Source: Talinum fruticosum
Taxonomy: Eukaryota > Streptophyta > Magnoliopsida > Caryophyllales > Talinaceae
Length of the DNA: 64,000 bases
Direction: 5' to 3'
Assembly: GCA_021018815.1 (NCBI GenBank)
Contig: JAITYX010000055.1
Location: 2,975,422-3,039,421 of the forward strand
This document shows, in pieces, positions 11,174 through 23,892 of this stretch (its first letter is position 1; every line of letters begins with the position of its first letter). Under the pieces are notes generated by a model. That model searched no databases. It saw only the letters and a list, made by a program, of their open reading frames with translations, and was not told the DNA's origin. Both the position numbers and the translations under genes were made by a program.

Positions 11174-14025
11174 ATGGCTTCCTCCTGTCGTGATGGATGT
11201 ACGAGTCTAGAGCTGAAGACCATGGAAGTTGCACATAGGAACGAGATGGAGGCGGCCATGGAAGGGGAAACAGGAGGATGTAAGGATATATAATGGTGTG
11301 TATTTGACGTGGGAGGATTTGTGGGTGACAATTTCGGATAAGGGAGGCAACAATAACAAGGCTATCCTTCAAGGTGTTACGGGCTATGCTTGCCCTGGCC
11401 GGTTCTTGGCCATCATGGATCCTTCTGGTTGTGGCAAGTCCACTCTCCTTGACACCCTAGCAGCAGCAGGTATATATAATCATCTATATATGCGTCTTCT
11501 TTAGCTAAGTAGTGGTTATGTGAGTATGATATATAACTCGGGCTCGGTCTTGTTCAAATCCAGGTAACCTAGGCTACCTAGCTCACCACATTATGAGAGC
11601 CGAGGGATATGGATATGTAGCAGAGTATACCCTACGGAGCACTACTTACTCCTGAAAAGCAGTAGCTAAAATGAATATATGAACATGTCTTGTCAATTTC
11701 ACTAGCATGGTTCTCTATTGCTAATTGGATTATTGACTGTTAAAATTGTAGGAAGATTGGATTCAGACACAAAGCAAAGTGGGCAGATACTTATTAATGG
11801 TCATAAACAGACTCTTGCCTATGGAACATCGGTATGCTTGATTCACTTTCTTTTCGCTTCCTACTGGTTATATGTAGATCGATGGCTGATTAGTGAAGCT
11901 GTCAATCTAATTTCTTGAGCATGCATGAAACCAGGCATATGTGACACAAGATGAGACATTGATATCAACGTTGACAGTAAGAGAAACAGTGTACTACTCA
12001 AGCGAGCTCCAACTGCCCACCTCCATGTCAAAATCAGAGAAGAGAGAGAGAGCAGAAGAATGCATAAGGGAGATGGGTTTGCAAGAAGCAATGCACACAA
12101 GAATAGGAGGGTGGGGGTGAAAGGCTTAAGTGGTGGGCAAAAGAGAAGACTTAGCATTTGCATCGAGGTACTGACTCATCCCAAGCTTTTCCTCGATGAG
12201 CCTACGAGTGGGCTTGACAGTGCTGCCTCATTCTATGTCAAGAGTAGAATTGCAGGAACCTATAGAAGAGATGGGAGGACTATTATTGCATCTATTCACC
12301 AGCCTAGTAGTCAAGTTTTTAGACTGTTTTATAATCTTTGCCTTTTCTCCTATGGTAGAACTGTATATTTTGGTGATGCTAGAGAAGCTAATGAGGTTAG
12401 CCTTTCATCTTTCAATGTTGGTACTGATTCCCTGATAATGAGATTATTCTAAATTGAATGCTTAATTTGTTGCAGTTCTTCTCATCAAATGGGTTCCCAT
12501 GCCCATCTCTCCAAAACCCTTCTGACCACTTTCTCCTGACGATAAACAAAGATTTTGATGAGGTGAGACTTCTCTTTATTGCCAAAAGGCAATAAATGCT
12601 GATTCCTTTATATCAAAGTTCTAGTTTTTTAATTAAAAATACTAACAAAAACAATCTGCTACATCTAGGACATTGGAGAGGGTTTGCCTGTGAGGAAATC
12701 AACAGAAGAGATTGTTTCCATTTTGATTGAGTCTTACCAATCTTCTGAGAGTTACCGACAAGTTTGGGCTGTGATTTCTTCAATTTGCAAAGAGGTAATT
12801 AGTTAATGGGTCACCCAAGTTATTATTCCATGTGAAAATCTTCAAAAGACAAAACTAAACACAGTATCTTATCTATTCAGTCACAGAATGGCGAGAGGTT
12901 GGAGACAATGAGAAAGCATGCCAGTTTCTCTACACAGTGCCAAGTTCTTACAAGAAGATCCTTTGTGAACATGTTCCGGGATCTGGGTTATTATTGGTTG
13001 CATCTAGCTGTCTATGTTGTTATGGCTTTGGGGCTGAAATCGAGTTCTAACTCAGCTCATGTAAGGAATTTCCACCTTGTTTATGTAATGTTGCTTATGT
13101 TTGTGGATGCTTAAATTATGTATGACACCCACACTAAATATGTGACGAGTTGAATGTTTTTCAGGATAAATGTTCGTTGCTTATGTTTGTGGCAACGTTC
13201 TTAACTTTCATGGCAATAGGAGGCTTCTCTTCCTTTGTTGAAGATATGAAGGTTTGTAAAAGTCTACTTCGTATGTTGTGAACATTCACTTTGTTACAGT
13301 ATAGATCAATTACATGTTCCCCAACCTGTGCACAGAAGTTCTTGTCAGTCTCTGATCATTTTATCATGAAAATCCAGGTCTTCAAACGAGAAAGGCTAAA
13401 TGGGCATTACGGAACAATTGCCTTTGTTATTGGCAATACTCTTTCTGCCCTGCCATATTTAGTCCTGGTTTCACTCATCCCTGGAGCAATTTCTTACTAC
13501 TTACCAGAGCTTCAAAAAGGATACCAACATTTTGTATACTTCACACTTGTTCTCTTCTCGTGCCTGTTATTAGTCGAGAGCCTAATGATGATCGTGGCAA
13601 GCATAGTTCCCAACTTCCTTATGGGCATTATCACCCGGGCAGGAATCCAAGGGTTTATGGTACTAGCTGCAGGTTTTTTCCGCTTACCAAATGATCTACC
13701 TAAGTGTTTTTGGCGATACCCATTGTACTAAATTGCTTTCCACAGGGATGCTTACCAAGGACTGGTTAAGAACGAGTTCGAAGGCATGATAAATGGAGCT
13801 GAAATCCTCAAAGATGTACTGCAAGTGGAAACGACTGTCTCTAAGTGGGTTGATCTTGCTATATTGTTTGGGATGGTGCTTCTGTATCGACTTCTGTTCT
13901 TGACAATCGTAAAAACCTCAGAAAAGGTCAAGCCTGTCATTAGAGCCTTCACGATGAGAGCACCAAAGCAAATAGTACAAATCGACATTGTAGCCTCAAG
14001 TATAGAGCTATCAGTAGATCACTAA
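11174..14025 (+). pseudogene. ABCG (WBC) half-transporter, disrupted
   Basis: ABCG half-transporters carry an N-terminal ATPase domain and a C-terminal six-helix domain and export lipids or hormones. Exons read as 11174-11469, 11752-11831, 11935-12395, 12476-12562, 12669-12794, 12881-13060, 13165-13251 and 13378-14025, all GT-AG. Recognisable parts are TWEDLWVT, Walker A, Q-loop (YVTQDE), the signature LSGGQ, Walker B FLDEPTSGLDS, the H-loop SIHQPSS, the first membrane helix region, ERLNGHYG and GFFRLPNDLP. Lesions: the N-terminal frame closes at 11291-11293 before the ATPase frame; the first Walker A Gly is Asp (GAT, 11418-11420); one base is short in a G run at 12113-12117; a codon is missing before Walker B; about seven residues are lost near 13040-13060; and TAA (13729-13731) replaces the second Tyr of the usual YPLYYIAFH. 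The G-run deficit may be a sequencing error, but the stop and the Walker A change are substitutions. Probably a recently dead copy of a tandem-prone family. Confidence 0.8.
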
Positions 14026-16529
14026 TTTAACATTATGTGAAGCAATGGCATGTAATCATGCATACCTATCATAAGCCTTCGTTTCAATTTCATGGAAAAA
14101 GTTTCCATTTTATAAGCTTGTATATAAGGAAGGGAAGGGATTTCATAATTGATAAAGCGTTCTGTGACTGTGCCCCACATCAACAGAGCTCAAAATAAGG
14201 ATGAGAGATTGTAACATAAAAGGCAGAGTACAAGACTGTTGTAGGCATCTTTGTGCTTGGGGCAATGACGCAGCTAGTGAGGTAATAACCGAGGCGCGTC
14301 AATTGCTGGTTGAAAACTATTTCCAAACCCCCTCTTCGGCCTGGGCTTGACCTTGGCCGTTGAGAATTTCTGGAAGGGCTCCCTTTGAAAGAGGGTCAAG
14401 CCCTACAACTCAGTTCAAATGTTACCTAACAATGCAAAACTTGCACAGTTTTGTAGTCTATCTTGTGTTGACAAAAGTTACCCTAACAATGCAAAATTTG
14501 CAGTTTATATAGTATATTCTATCATTTGTTGAACACTTGGGAGTAAAACATAGTTTGACATCTTAACCTTGTTTAATTAGGATTCAACCTCACAGAAAAA
14601 GTAATCCAAAGTCCATTTGAAACCTGAATTCGCTCAAATTGAATAGAATTTATCGAATCTTTTTTCTAAAGTTATTTTTATTTATAAGCAAGTTTATTCT
14701 AAAAAAATCAATCAATCCGAACTAAAGTTGAAATCAAATCTCAGTGATTCGATCCAAAATTGACTCAATTTAAAATCAAATTGAATGACTCATTTGCCAG
14801 GTCGAAAAGTTATTCTTAGTACAATATAATAAAATTATTGGTTTTAATTAGTCAATTCCATATACTATGCTTGTGGTGAACAAACTCGACCAATAAAACA
14901 ATAAGTTGGAGGCATACGATGGGTTCTGTATTGTATGCTATGATGTCTTATCACATAGACCCTTTCATATTAAAGTGAGGATACAAGAATGCTTTCTCTT
15001 ACCTTCTGCAGATAATTTAATATGAGGGCTTCTGAGACTCTGAAGAGATTTAAATTACACGACATGGGCAACTATGATATCAACACCAGTTCCCAATCTT
15101 CCTTATTGGCATTCAATATGTGGTAGCTGGAACTGAATTTAGATATTATTCATAGTATATGAACTCCTTATGTCACGTGAGCATCGTACAAGGAAAATAT
15201 CCCACATCGCGGCAAGGAAACAGAGCTGCACAAGGAGCCTTAGATTTTAATAGTCCGGATAACAACTGTTTTAATCATGCAGCCATGCAGTGAGCACAAA
15301 GTGAACTATTCTTTCGCCTTTTACTAAAGAATACCGTGTGTTTGCTGCATTCAAGTGGCATACGTCTATTTTTGGAGGGAGCTTTTTGGCGGAGCTTCCC
15401 ACAAATACTAGTTGAATATTGTTGTTTTGTTCTTGAGCAATAAGCTTTACGGCTGGACCTTCTCACAAAATAATAGCAGTTATGATATTTTTTCTGTGCA
15501 ATATCTGTTTGCCACTCATTAAAATGAATGACTGCATGAAGAGTTTTAAGGTTAAAATGAAAGTGTCATCTTTCACTAAAAAAGCTGTAAAATTACTTTC
15601 AGAACATAGACAATTTGCGAAATAATATGCATTTTTTTCTTTAATTAAGCTGGTATGTCCTCTGCCGTTATTAATTGGTTCGGTTGCTGATCTACTTCCG
15701 TTGTGCATCTGCCTCACAATCTTCACATCATCTGATCTGCTGTAAGTGGTCTGTTTCTAACAATGGAAGCAACATTTTCTGGATTTCGTTTCAGTTGCTG
15801 CCCTAAAATCAACAGTTATTTCGCTGCTTTTTGGTTGCGTTTTGATGTTCAATTTGTACTAAGTAACCACATACATATGAAACTCCAAGTTTTGTACTCA
15901 ATCAGATCAAATGGACAGAAATTGCAGAGATTGGCATTGTCGAAGCATTAGAAAGATGAAGAACCTTTAATTGTAAACTTCAAGAAAGTGATCACTCCAT
16001 TTTGAGTAAAAAGAGATAAGACAAGCATTTCATTCTCAACAATGACAACCAACATGAGAACCTACTGGATTGTCAAAGAAAAAGAAGATAAACTAAGGCC
16101 AGATAGCCTGTGTTGACAACATAGATAATGGGAATGGAAATTTATTAAATTACTAAAGCAAAGTTTTCCTCTCTAACACAGAAGATATGACAGAACTAGT
16201 AAAATTCAGGCTTGAATCCGAACCCACCTTGAAAGTTGGAAGGAGGGGAAATTGTTGACATAAGAAATGAAGGACTCGGGTGTAGCAACTTTTGACCTTT
16301 AACCTGACCCAACGCTTACTCATAAAGGGATATTGATCTTTTTCTATTGTTATGGGGATTTTATTTCTAATAAGGAAAATTTATATTTTCATCAAGTATA
16401 TCAATATATTATAATTGGTTGATTTTAGTTTTTAGTTTTAAAATATCAATATTTTTGTGGTAATATATTTCATCTAATTATGTCACGTCATGTAAGGGTT
16501 TGTTCTTTTCATTTGTTAAAACTAACATT
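14026..16529. other. Intergenic, no gene recognised
   Basis: Short frames at 15275-15951 on both strands carry no motif. The first few hundred bases are likely the 3' flank of the ABCG copy. The remainder is AT-rich with no visible element ends. Confidence 0.4.
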
Positions 16530-16592
16530 TATAGTGTTTATAACGGTTATGAGTCGTTATCGGTTTGTTATGAGTCATTATGAAGTCGTTAT

Positions 16593-17232
16593 TAGGGATG
16601 ACAATGGGTCGGGTCCGTCTAGACCCAAACCCATTGAACTTTTTGAACCTGGACCTAGACCTAACTCGGACACGGCGGGTCCGTGAAATCTGGACCCAGC
16701 GGGTCCACGGGTCTTAAACGGATCTAGTGTATTTTTATCATAAATGAGTTTTAAAAATTAATATTTTATGCCTTGTTTAATATTATTGTAAATTTGCATG
16801 CAATTTTGTTGCACATAACCTCTTTAGTATCATACTAACTTATCTTTCAACCAACCTATTATACAAACCAAATATACCAAATCCATTCATACTTTTCACA
16901 ACTAAAACACACTAACTGGAAAAAAAAAATTACTGGGGGGTGTGAATGAAAGAGAAGGAAGTGAAACAATGACTTTAGGTAGGGTTTACGAATTCCAAAT
17001 TACAATATGTTATTATTGGCTGCTGCTGCAGCCACTGGGATTTTCTTAAAAATAAAATGTGTTCGGGTTTTAAACGGGTCTCGAGTCGGATTTGGGTCTT
17101 AATTTTTGAGACTCGAACCCGGGACAGTTAGACCCGGACCCATCGGGTCCAAATTTATTAGACCCGGACTCGATTAAATGGGTCGGGTCCAGCGAGATCA
17201 AGGTTGGGTCCATGACCCATTGCCATTCCTAA
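16593..17232. mobile_element. hAT-like MITE inserted in the 10-bp repeat field
   Basis: The left end reads TAGGGATGACAATGGGTCGGG and the right end CCCATTGCCATTCCTAA, which is the approximate inverse (TTAGGAATGGCAATGGG). Subterminal regions hold oppositely oriented GGGTCC/GGACCC motifs. Flanking 8-mers are GTCGTTAT on the left and CTCGTTAT on the right, a 7/8 match. Because the host sequence is itself repetitive, the duplication is less decisive than for the element at 4831. No transposase is encoded. Element length is about 640 bp. Confidence 0.65.
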
Positions 17233-17387
17233 CTCGTTATGAGTCGTTATGAGTTGTTATGAGCTATTATGAGCTGTTATAAGTTGTTATAATTAGCGGT
17301 TATAAGCGTTATGAGCTGCTATAGTAGTTATAAGTCGCTATAGCGGTTATGAGTTATTATAATGGTAATAATAATATTAATAATATT

Positions 17388-17388
17388 T

Positions 17389-17451
<63 letters not shown>

Positions 17452-17575
17452 GTAGTAGTAGTAGTAGTAGTAGTAGTAATAGTAGCAACAGCAGCAGTAG
17501 TACTACTACTAATAATAATAATATTAATAATAATATTATAATAATAATCATTATCATTATCATTATTATTATCAT
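17388..17575. repeat. Trinucleotide microsatellite (AAT)n then (AGT)n, compound
   Basis: About 60 bases of uninterrupted AAT repeats (17391-17450) pass directly into AGT/TAG repeats to about 17477. Imperfect AAC, AGC and ACT units and a mirror ATTATC stretch follow. The conversion of AAT to AGT units in blocks suggests slippage after point mutation. Open frames across it are poly-Asn/Ser or poly-Leu artefacts. Confidence 0.9.
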
Positions 17576-17937
17576 CATAAATAATTATATGAGTTTATGA
17601 TTAGTTGTTATAGTGGGTAACTCGTTATAGCAGTTATAATTAGTCTGTTATAAGATGTTATAGCGATTATAAGCGGTTATAAGTGTTTTATGAGTGGTTG
17701 TAAGCATTTATGAGTGGTTATGAGCATTTATGAGCGGTTAGCGATTATAAACGCTTTTATAAACGCTCATTTGAACAGATCAAGTATAAATTTAGTGTTT
17801 ATTTCGTAAGTGTATTTAAAATGATTGTTCTAATAAATAGGAAATCCATCCTCAAAAAAGATAATAAGAGATAGCTTAATCTCTCAAAAATAGAGTTCTC
17901 ATGTCAAAATATTCTTAAAGTTTTCGATACATTTGCT

Positions 17938-18230
17938 TTTTTGCCGTTGAACTAATTTTTTGGTTGAATTTTCTTTTAATCATCTTAAAATATTTAAATA
18001 TATGCCTTTGGAGCCCACAAGTAATTAGACTTAGCCAACTTCTTATTTTCAAATTATCCCTGACGCCCACAAGTAATTAGACTTAGCCAACTTCTTATTT
18101 TCAAACTAGGAATATGTAAGAAACTAACTGCAATGGTTACTTGTGGGCCCCTTTGGGGTATATTTAAATGTTTTACGATAATTAAGGGTAGGTTTTAAAC
18201 AAAAAAAAATAGTTCATTGAAAAAAAAATT
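17938..18230. repeat. Fold-back (inverted-repeat) element with internal 52-bp duplication
   Basis: The left arm (about 17938-18025) and right arm (about 18136-18230) are imperfect inverse copies. Both contain the run from the AAAATATTTAAATATA-type core to the CCCACAAGTAA end. Inside, the 40-base stretch starting CCCACAAGTAATTAGAC at 18014 recurs at 18066 (offset 52). The whole could fold into a hairpin and looks like a small MITE. Target duplications were not identified. Confidence 0.5.
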
Positions 18231-21200
18231 TTGTTTTAAATTTATAGGAGACTTTGATTTAAAAACTCCTCAAAATAAGAAGAAAAAATATATGAAATAA
18301 GGAGAATTGATATAATACCTCCTAAATTTATAAATTATACTATGACGAGTGTATAAACTCGAATTATTATATATGATATTTTGTTTTAATTTTATAAAAC
18401 CACCTCTATGTCTATAGTCTCCAATTCTAAAACAGATTAGACACTATTTTTCAAACTGTGTCATGTCATCGAGTACATAAACCCCAATATTGCTCCTAAA
18501 TCAGCCCTAGTTTCTAAGTAAAGTGGCAAAAAACAATTAGTTGAGAATATAGTTGTGGAAATATTTTTTGGGTACATCCATGTATGTGCTCCTAATAGAA
18601 CTTTTAAAATCATCTTTGAATTAAAGAAATCAAGAAAAAAAGTCTACAATAATAAAGCAATTTGGAGCAAAACGTAATAATCTTTCTTTTTCTGTCTAAG
18701 TGTTCACATATAAGTGTTTGTTACTTGCATAAACGATATCTTCTTTTCTCCAGTCAAAAAGGTTATGTATCTTTACATTTCTCTTCTATTAAATAAATTA
18801 TTATTAAATGTTGTGATTTATGAACTAAATTCGATTCCATAAACCTAATAATTTATAGACAAGTGTCCACAAACATTGTACATGCACCATTAAAAGACAA
18901 GACTAAGGAAACATTAAGAATAAAAGTATCAAAACCAAACCATAATTAGAAATAACATCTTTGTTCTCCAAGTAGCACTAATAGGATGGATGGGATGGGA
19001 TAGGATGTCAAACATTTTTACAATAAGTACAATGTGATCTAGGCTATACTTATGCTTGTGCACCTTGAATAGTCCCGCCCAATATTCTTAGGGAATATGT
19101 TTATTTTCTAAAGTGAACTTTCTATCATGAATTTTATTTCTAATGAGTTTTTTATTTGTGACAATGACAACAATATTCTTGTTTGAAAGCAAAGATTATT
19201 ATTATTGATGATCATAAGAGTATTAGTCAATTTGTTGCTTCATTATCTTAACAAACATGATCTCTTATATATACATTTTTTTGGTGTATATATGGCTGAA
19301 AGATCAATACGAGACAGTATAGAAATTCAAGTCATCCATCGATAGTTGACCACTTTCAAAAATTTCACTAGTTATGCTCGCTAACATTCACTATTCCTTT
19401 ATGTATTCATTAATGCTTGATTTTATTTTTTTTTATAGAAATTCTATTCTTTTTAGTTGTAAAAAATTGTAATTAAAAGTATAAACTAAAGTTAAAAGAA
19501 CAAGCTTTAGTCTCTTTCTTTGCCTCTTCCACATAAAGCCAACATCTTTTATCTACTTTAGCGGTTGCTATGCATTAGTTATAATAATTGTTACTTGTAA
19601 GCCTTAATTTTTTTATCTTTCTTTGCTCTGCTTGATTTTTTTATTATAATATGTAAGGAAACTGTTTCCATCAAGATTCAAACTTTAGTGAAAAGGACGA
19701 AGTGTTAAGTGTTTGTTACTAGGCTATCACTCACTTGGTTCCTATGATTTTATTTAGTTTACAAGGGAATTTACTAGTACTTTTAGACTTTTTTTCACTA
19801 ATTTACCTCTCCACTTAGTGAGGATCAAGATTTTCTTTAGTGTATGGTTTGCCTCACATCTTGATGTAAGTTTTGCGGTTAATTCTCATACTAATTTAAA
19901 GATTAGTCACGTGGTTTACTTGTTCGATAAGAGAATTTCAAGTAGTTTTATCATTATATATGATATCTTTCTCTCAAATGTTCTTTAATATTAAAGATAT
20001 CTCCACTCACTAAGTTACGCTAAGAGCTTGTTGATGTTTGAAAAAAAAATATATATATATACTGAATTGTGGTTAGTGACCATAATGATATTATAAGTTC
20101 AGAATTGATCGAGAATTAATTAATTTGTGGATGTTATAAAGTATTACTGTAGGTTACTATCATCTACAAAATTCCAATCTTGTTTTAAAATTAGAGGGTT
20201 TATGTAAAATGACGTTTATATCAACATTTATAACAGTTTTAAGCTCATTCTAAACTCTTTTTAGTTAATTTCAACTATAACAGTTAGTCATTTCAATTTA
20301 TTTGTGCTCACTTTAGCACATTTCAGCTTATTTTACTTATAAAAACTAATTATTTCAGTTCATTTCACTTTATAATAGTTATAATAACTAATCATTTTAT
20401 CTCATTTGAACTTATTTCACCTTATGATAGTTATAACAGTTAATTATTTCATCTCATTTTAACTCATTTCACCTCATTTTAGTTATAATAATTATAACAA
20501 TTAATTTTAAAAATCATTTCGAACGAACCCGAAAGTAATAATAACAACGTATGACTGTCTTGTCCAAACACTACAGTAGCCTATCGGCATTTCATTTCCT
20601 GCAAGGAAGAAGTGGAATTCTGTCTGCTGTCTGCTGTCTGCTGTCTGCTGTCTTTAAGAATATACAGGCCAGATTGTCACTTCAATGTTTCCCAAGTAGC
20701 TCAGAATCGACCAGGTCTTCCTCATTTGGGCATCTTTTTAATTTGAGTCAATTTCCCCGGCATATCATGTTCCTAATTAACACCATAAATTCACTATTTA
20801 TTACTGTTAATTACAGCCAATTTCTTCTTTGAAAGAATATTATGAGGCAGCAATTAGCACAGTTAATGACTTTGCTTTTTCATTCTACAACTATTTTTTC
20901 CCCTCTTTTTGCGACAAAGAGGGGCATATGGTCCTACGAACACATGCTCCTGAAAGTTACATTAATAAAATATGTTCGCTTTTAATTTATCAGGTATAAA
21001 GTTAAATATTTTTAAAAGGCTAAAAACTATACTGTGATCAAAGCCATTTACGCCTTTTCATTTTCGGATTTGTATTGTATATTGATATTAACTCGTTTTA
21101 TTTTTATGTTTCTTGCGTATGATTTGTTACACCGGTTTGTTTATAAAATATCATAAGATTATTTATGATTTTATAATAAGATTATTTACAAAACCTGAGA

Positions 21201-23125
21201 ATATATCTTGTTTATATGGTTTTTAAATTGTTTAGGTCCGAGATGAGTCAAAATATTATGCAACATAATTACAATAAAATAAGAAAGAGGAAATCGAACT
21301 TCGGATAAAATATACCCAAAATTTTAAATCTTGAAGATTTCATTGGTTGTTTATGAGAATTTGTTTAGTATGATTATATCCATTGTTCATAAAAAGTGAG
21401 AATAATTATTCATGATGACAAATGTATATGTCATCTACATTGTTTATTGGAGGCATCTTAATATGTGATTTATTAATGTAGTTAAAGTCCATTTTAAAAG
21501 CTCTAAAAAACATTTAAAAAAATTTGAACATTATGCGATGATATATGGTAGAATTTTCATGTCTTTATTATTTTATATATCTCTTTTTCAACATAAATGA
21601 AAATAAAGCTGCCAAGTTGTGGCATTAGGGTTGGGGGAAGAGGGAGGGAATTCAATGAGTTCCTAGTATAGTAATGCACTCTAGCTTTGTATTACTAATA
21701 CAAGTAAGAAATTTCTTGAGGAATTGGGATGGCCACTCAACCAAATTCCATTTAAATGGTCGATGACTATTTTATTAATTTCATATTTTCATTTTCAAAT
21801 TAAATTAAATTTATTTAAATTGGGTGGGGGAATCACTTTATACTTGTCCTCAAAATACATGCCCATAAGGGGTAACCATTTGTCTTGTGTGGTTTAGGGT
21901 TTTGCCTCATATGCAAAAGTCCCTCCAGCCTTTACTAGCTTATGAATGTCATGCAAATTCTTCCTGTCTTGGTTTTTTCGAATTCAATATTATTAGGGCA
22001 AAGGAATCACAACTTGAAACCCTTTTCTTTTTCCGTTTTCTTGCTTCTGAAAATTATTATAACTTCAACTTATCAAATACATGTAATACAGGTCTTTTTC
22101 TTAAATTTTTAATAAAAATGGTTGAAGTTTTAACATCAAAATAAAATAAAATAATAAACTATTAATACATAAGCATTATAATGATTCTTGATATTGTATT
22201 GTTATGACTTGTGATATTCGCTCCACTAAAAAGGGTCTTCTCTTAACTAGAAAAACAGTCGGGCGTTTCTAATTCTATGCACTTCTCCTACATACATTGT
22301 TAGAGATATATCATAGAACAGTGGTTCAGACTGCAGCAGCGTGAGAGTAAACATGAGTAAATCAAGCCACTACACTCTTAGCTCAAATGGCATCCTTTAT
22401 TTACACTAAAACATTTGACATAAATAAACTGGATTCGCTCTATAAGCAACACAGAAGATAATATAGCGAGCAGATCTGTGTGATGATAGAGACCTTGACA
22501 TCTAATCTATTGAGGAATACTCATGTGGTAAGTAGATGTGCAACACCTCTGATTACTGCATGTTTCACTTAACCTTATTCGACAAAGTTGACAGAAGTTT
22601 ACGCTTCGAATCCTTCATTCAAAGGTCGGAGTAGCATCAGATAGCTAATCATTGGCCTTCGATGAACTGCCATTAGTTCCTGCAGATAACACAATTGGTA
22701 CTACATATGAGAACAAAACTGAACAGGACTACTAACAAGAACATAAACGAGAGATGGCAAATTGGGTGAACCCGAATAGTCTCGCATGTAAAAGATGATT
22801 GGTTCAAATTTCAGAATTTCGATGATCCAACATATTGTCAAGTTTATGTATTCATGGCAGTACAAAAGATGGTGATTTCCTTAATATCACATGAAAATTA
22901 TGGTGCGTCACAATTATTAGTAAACAATTCTCTTGGAAAGGAGAGAGAGATGGGGAACTAGGTCCATGCCCTCGTCATAGTGGGCATATAAGATGCCATG
23001 AGAGACTTGAAATAATATTACTAATCAAGATTGCTTTTCTTGTTTTTCTTTTCTTTTGGATTCAACTTTCATTAAACCTCCACCTTTCTTTTCATCTAGG
23101 CAATATGAGCTTAGCTTTTCTGCAC
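18231..23125. other. Long AT-rich intergenic region upstream of the CEN-like gene
   Basis: About 4.9 kb without a supported gene. A 7-bp tandem repeat (CTGTCTG units, about 20620-20650) and a stretch rich in TTTCACTTTATAATAG-like words (about 20170-20520) are the only local structures noticed. The part nearest 23125 would hold regulatory DNA of the CEN-like gene. A tentative minus-strand terminal exon lies at 22645-22679. Confidence 0.4.
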
Positions 23126-23134
23126 CTATATATA
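23126..23134 (+). promoter_or_regulatory. Candidate TATA box of the CEN-like gene
   Basis: CTATATATA lies about 110 bases before the start codon at 23244, a normal distance for a short plant 5' UTR. No other TATA-like word fits as well between it and the start. Confidence 0.45.
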
Positions 23135-23243
23135 TCATCAGATCCTGCCCCCGCCAATTCCATCAAGACAACAACCCAAGAGGCAATACATATCATTGCA
23201 TCTTCCCCATCACCTTATTCACTTCAATTCTCTCTCTTTGAGT

Positions 23244-23839
23244 ATGGCAAGAATGACTGATCCCCTCTTCATTGGAAGGGTAGTTGGAGATGTCGTAGAT
23301 TGCTTTAACCCAACTGTGAAAATGTCCGTCACTTACAACTGCAACCAGCAGGTTTACAATGGTCATGAGCTCTTCCCTTCCTCTGTCACCGTCAAGCCTA
23401 GGGTTGAAGTTCAGGGTGGTGATATGAGATCATTCTTCACTCTGGTATATATATCTTTTACATATACTACCTTTTTTCTTCTTCTTATCTTTCCTACTAG
23501 AAAGACTGAAAGCTAAACCACGCTTTTTACTATCAGTAAGCTATAAAAATATGTGGGCATCTGATAGCCTAGCCAATAGTCTTCCAAATGTTGTCAAATA
23601 CCTGGGTTGCATCAATCTTTGTGCCTCTCTTTTGCATAAAAAGACAGAACAACAACGTTAAAATAGTGATAAATACGTACCTATATATTTCATCTGTGGT
23701 TGATCATCTCAAAATCTTTTGATGCAGATCATGACAGACCCAGATGTGCCAGGACCTAGTGATCCATACCTAAGGGAGCATCTGCACTGGTATAATTCTC
23801 GTTAAATCACAAAATGAAATGAAAATCAATTTCTGAAAC

Positions 23840-23892
<53 letters not shown>

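Larger units (their letters stand above)
16530..17770. repeat. Field of degenerate 10-bp repeats (GTTATGAGTC-like)
   Basis: Blocks at about 16530-16592, 17232-17380 and 17600-17770 consist of repeated GTTATGAGTC / GTTATGAGCT / GTTATAAGCG units of about 10 bp. The blocks are interrupted by the hAT-like insertion (16593-17232) and the trinucleotide tract (17388-17575). The units drift in sequence and phase, so this is an old minisatellite. No gene is supported. Confidence 0.6.

Noticed and set aside
17349..17600. Plus and minus open frames of 73-83 codons rich in Asn/Ser or Leu
   Set aside because: They are translations of the AAT/AGT trinucleotide tract and carry no other information.
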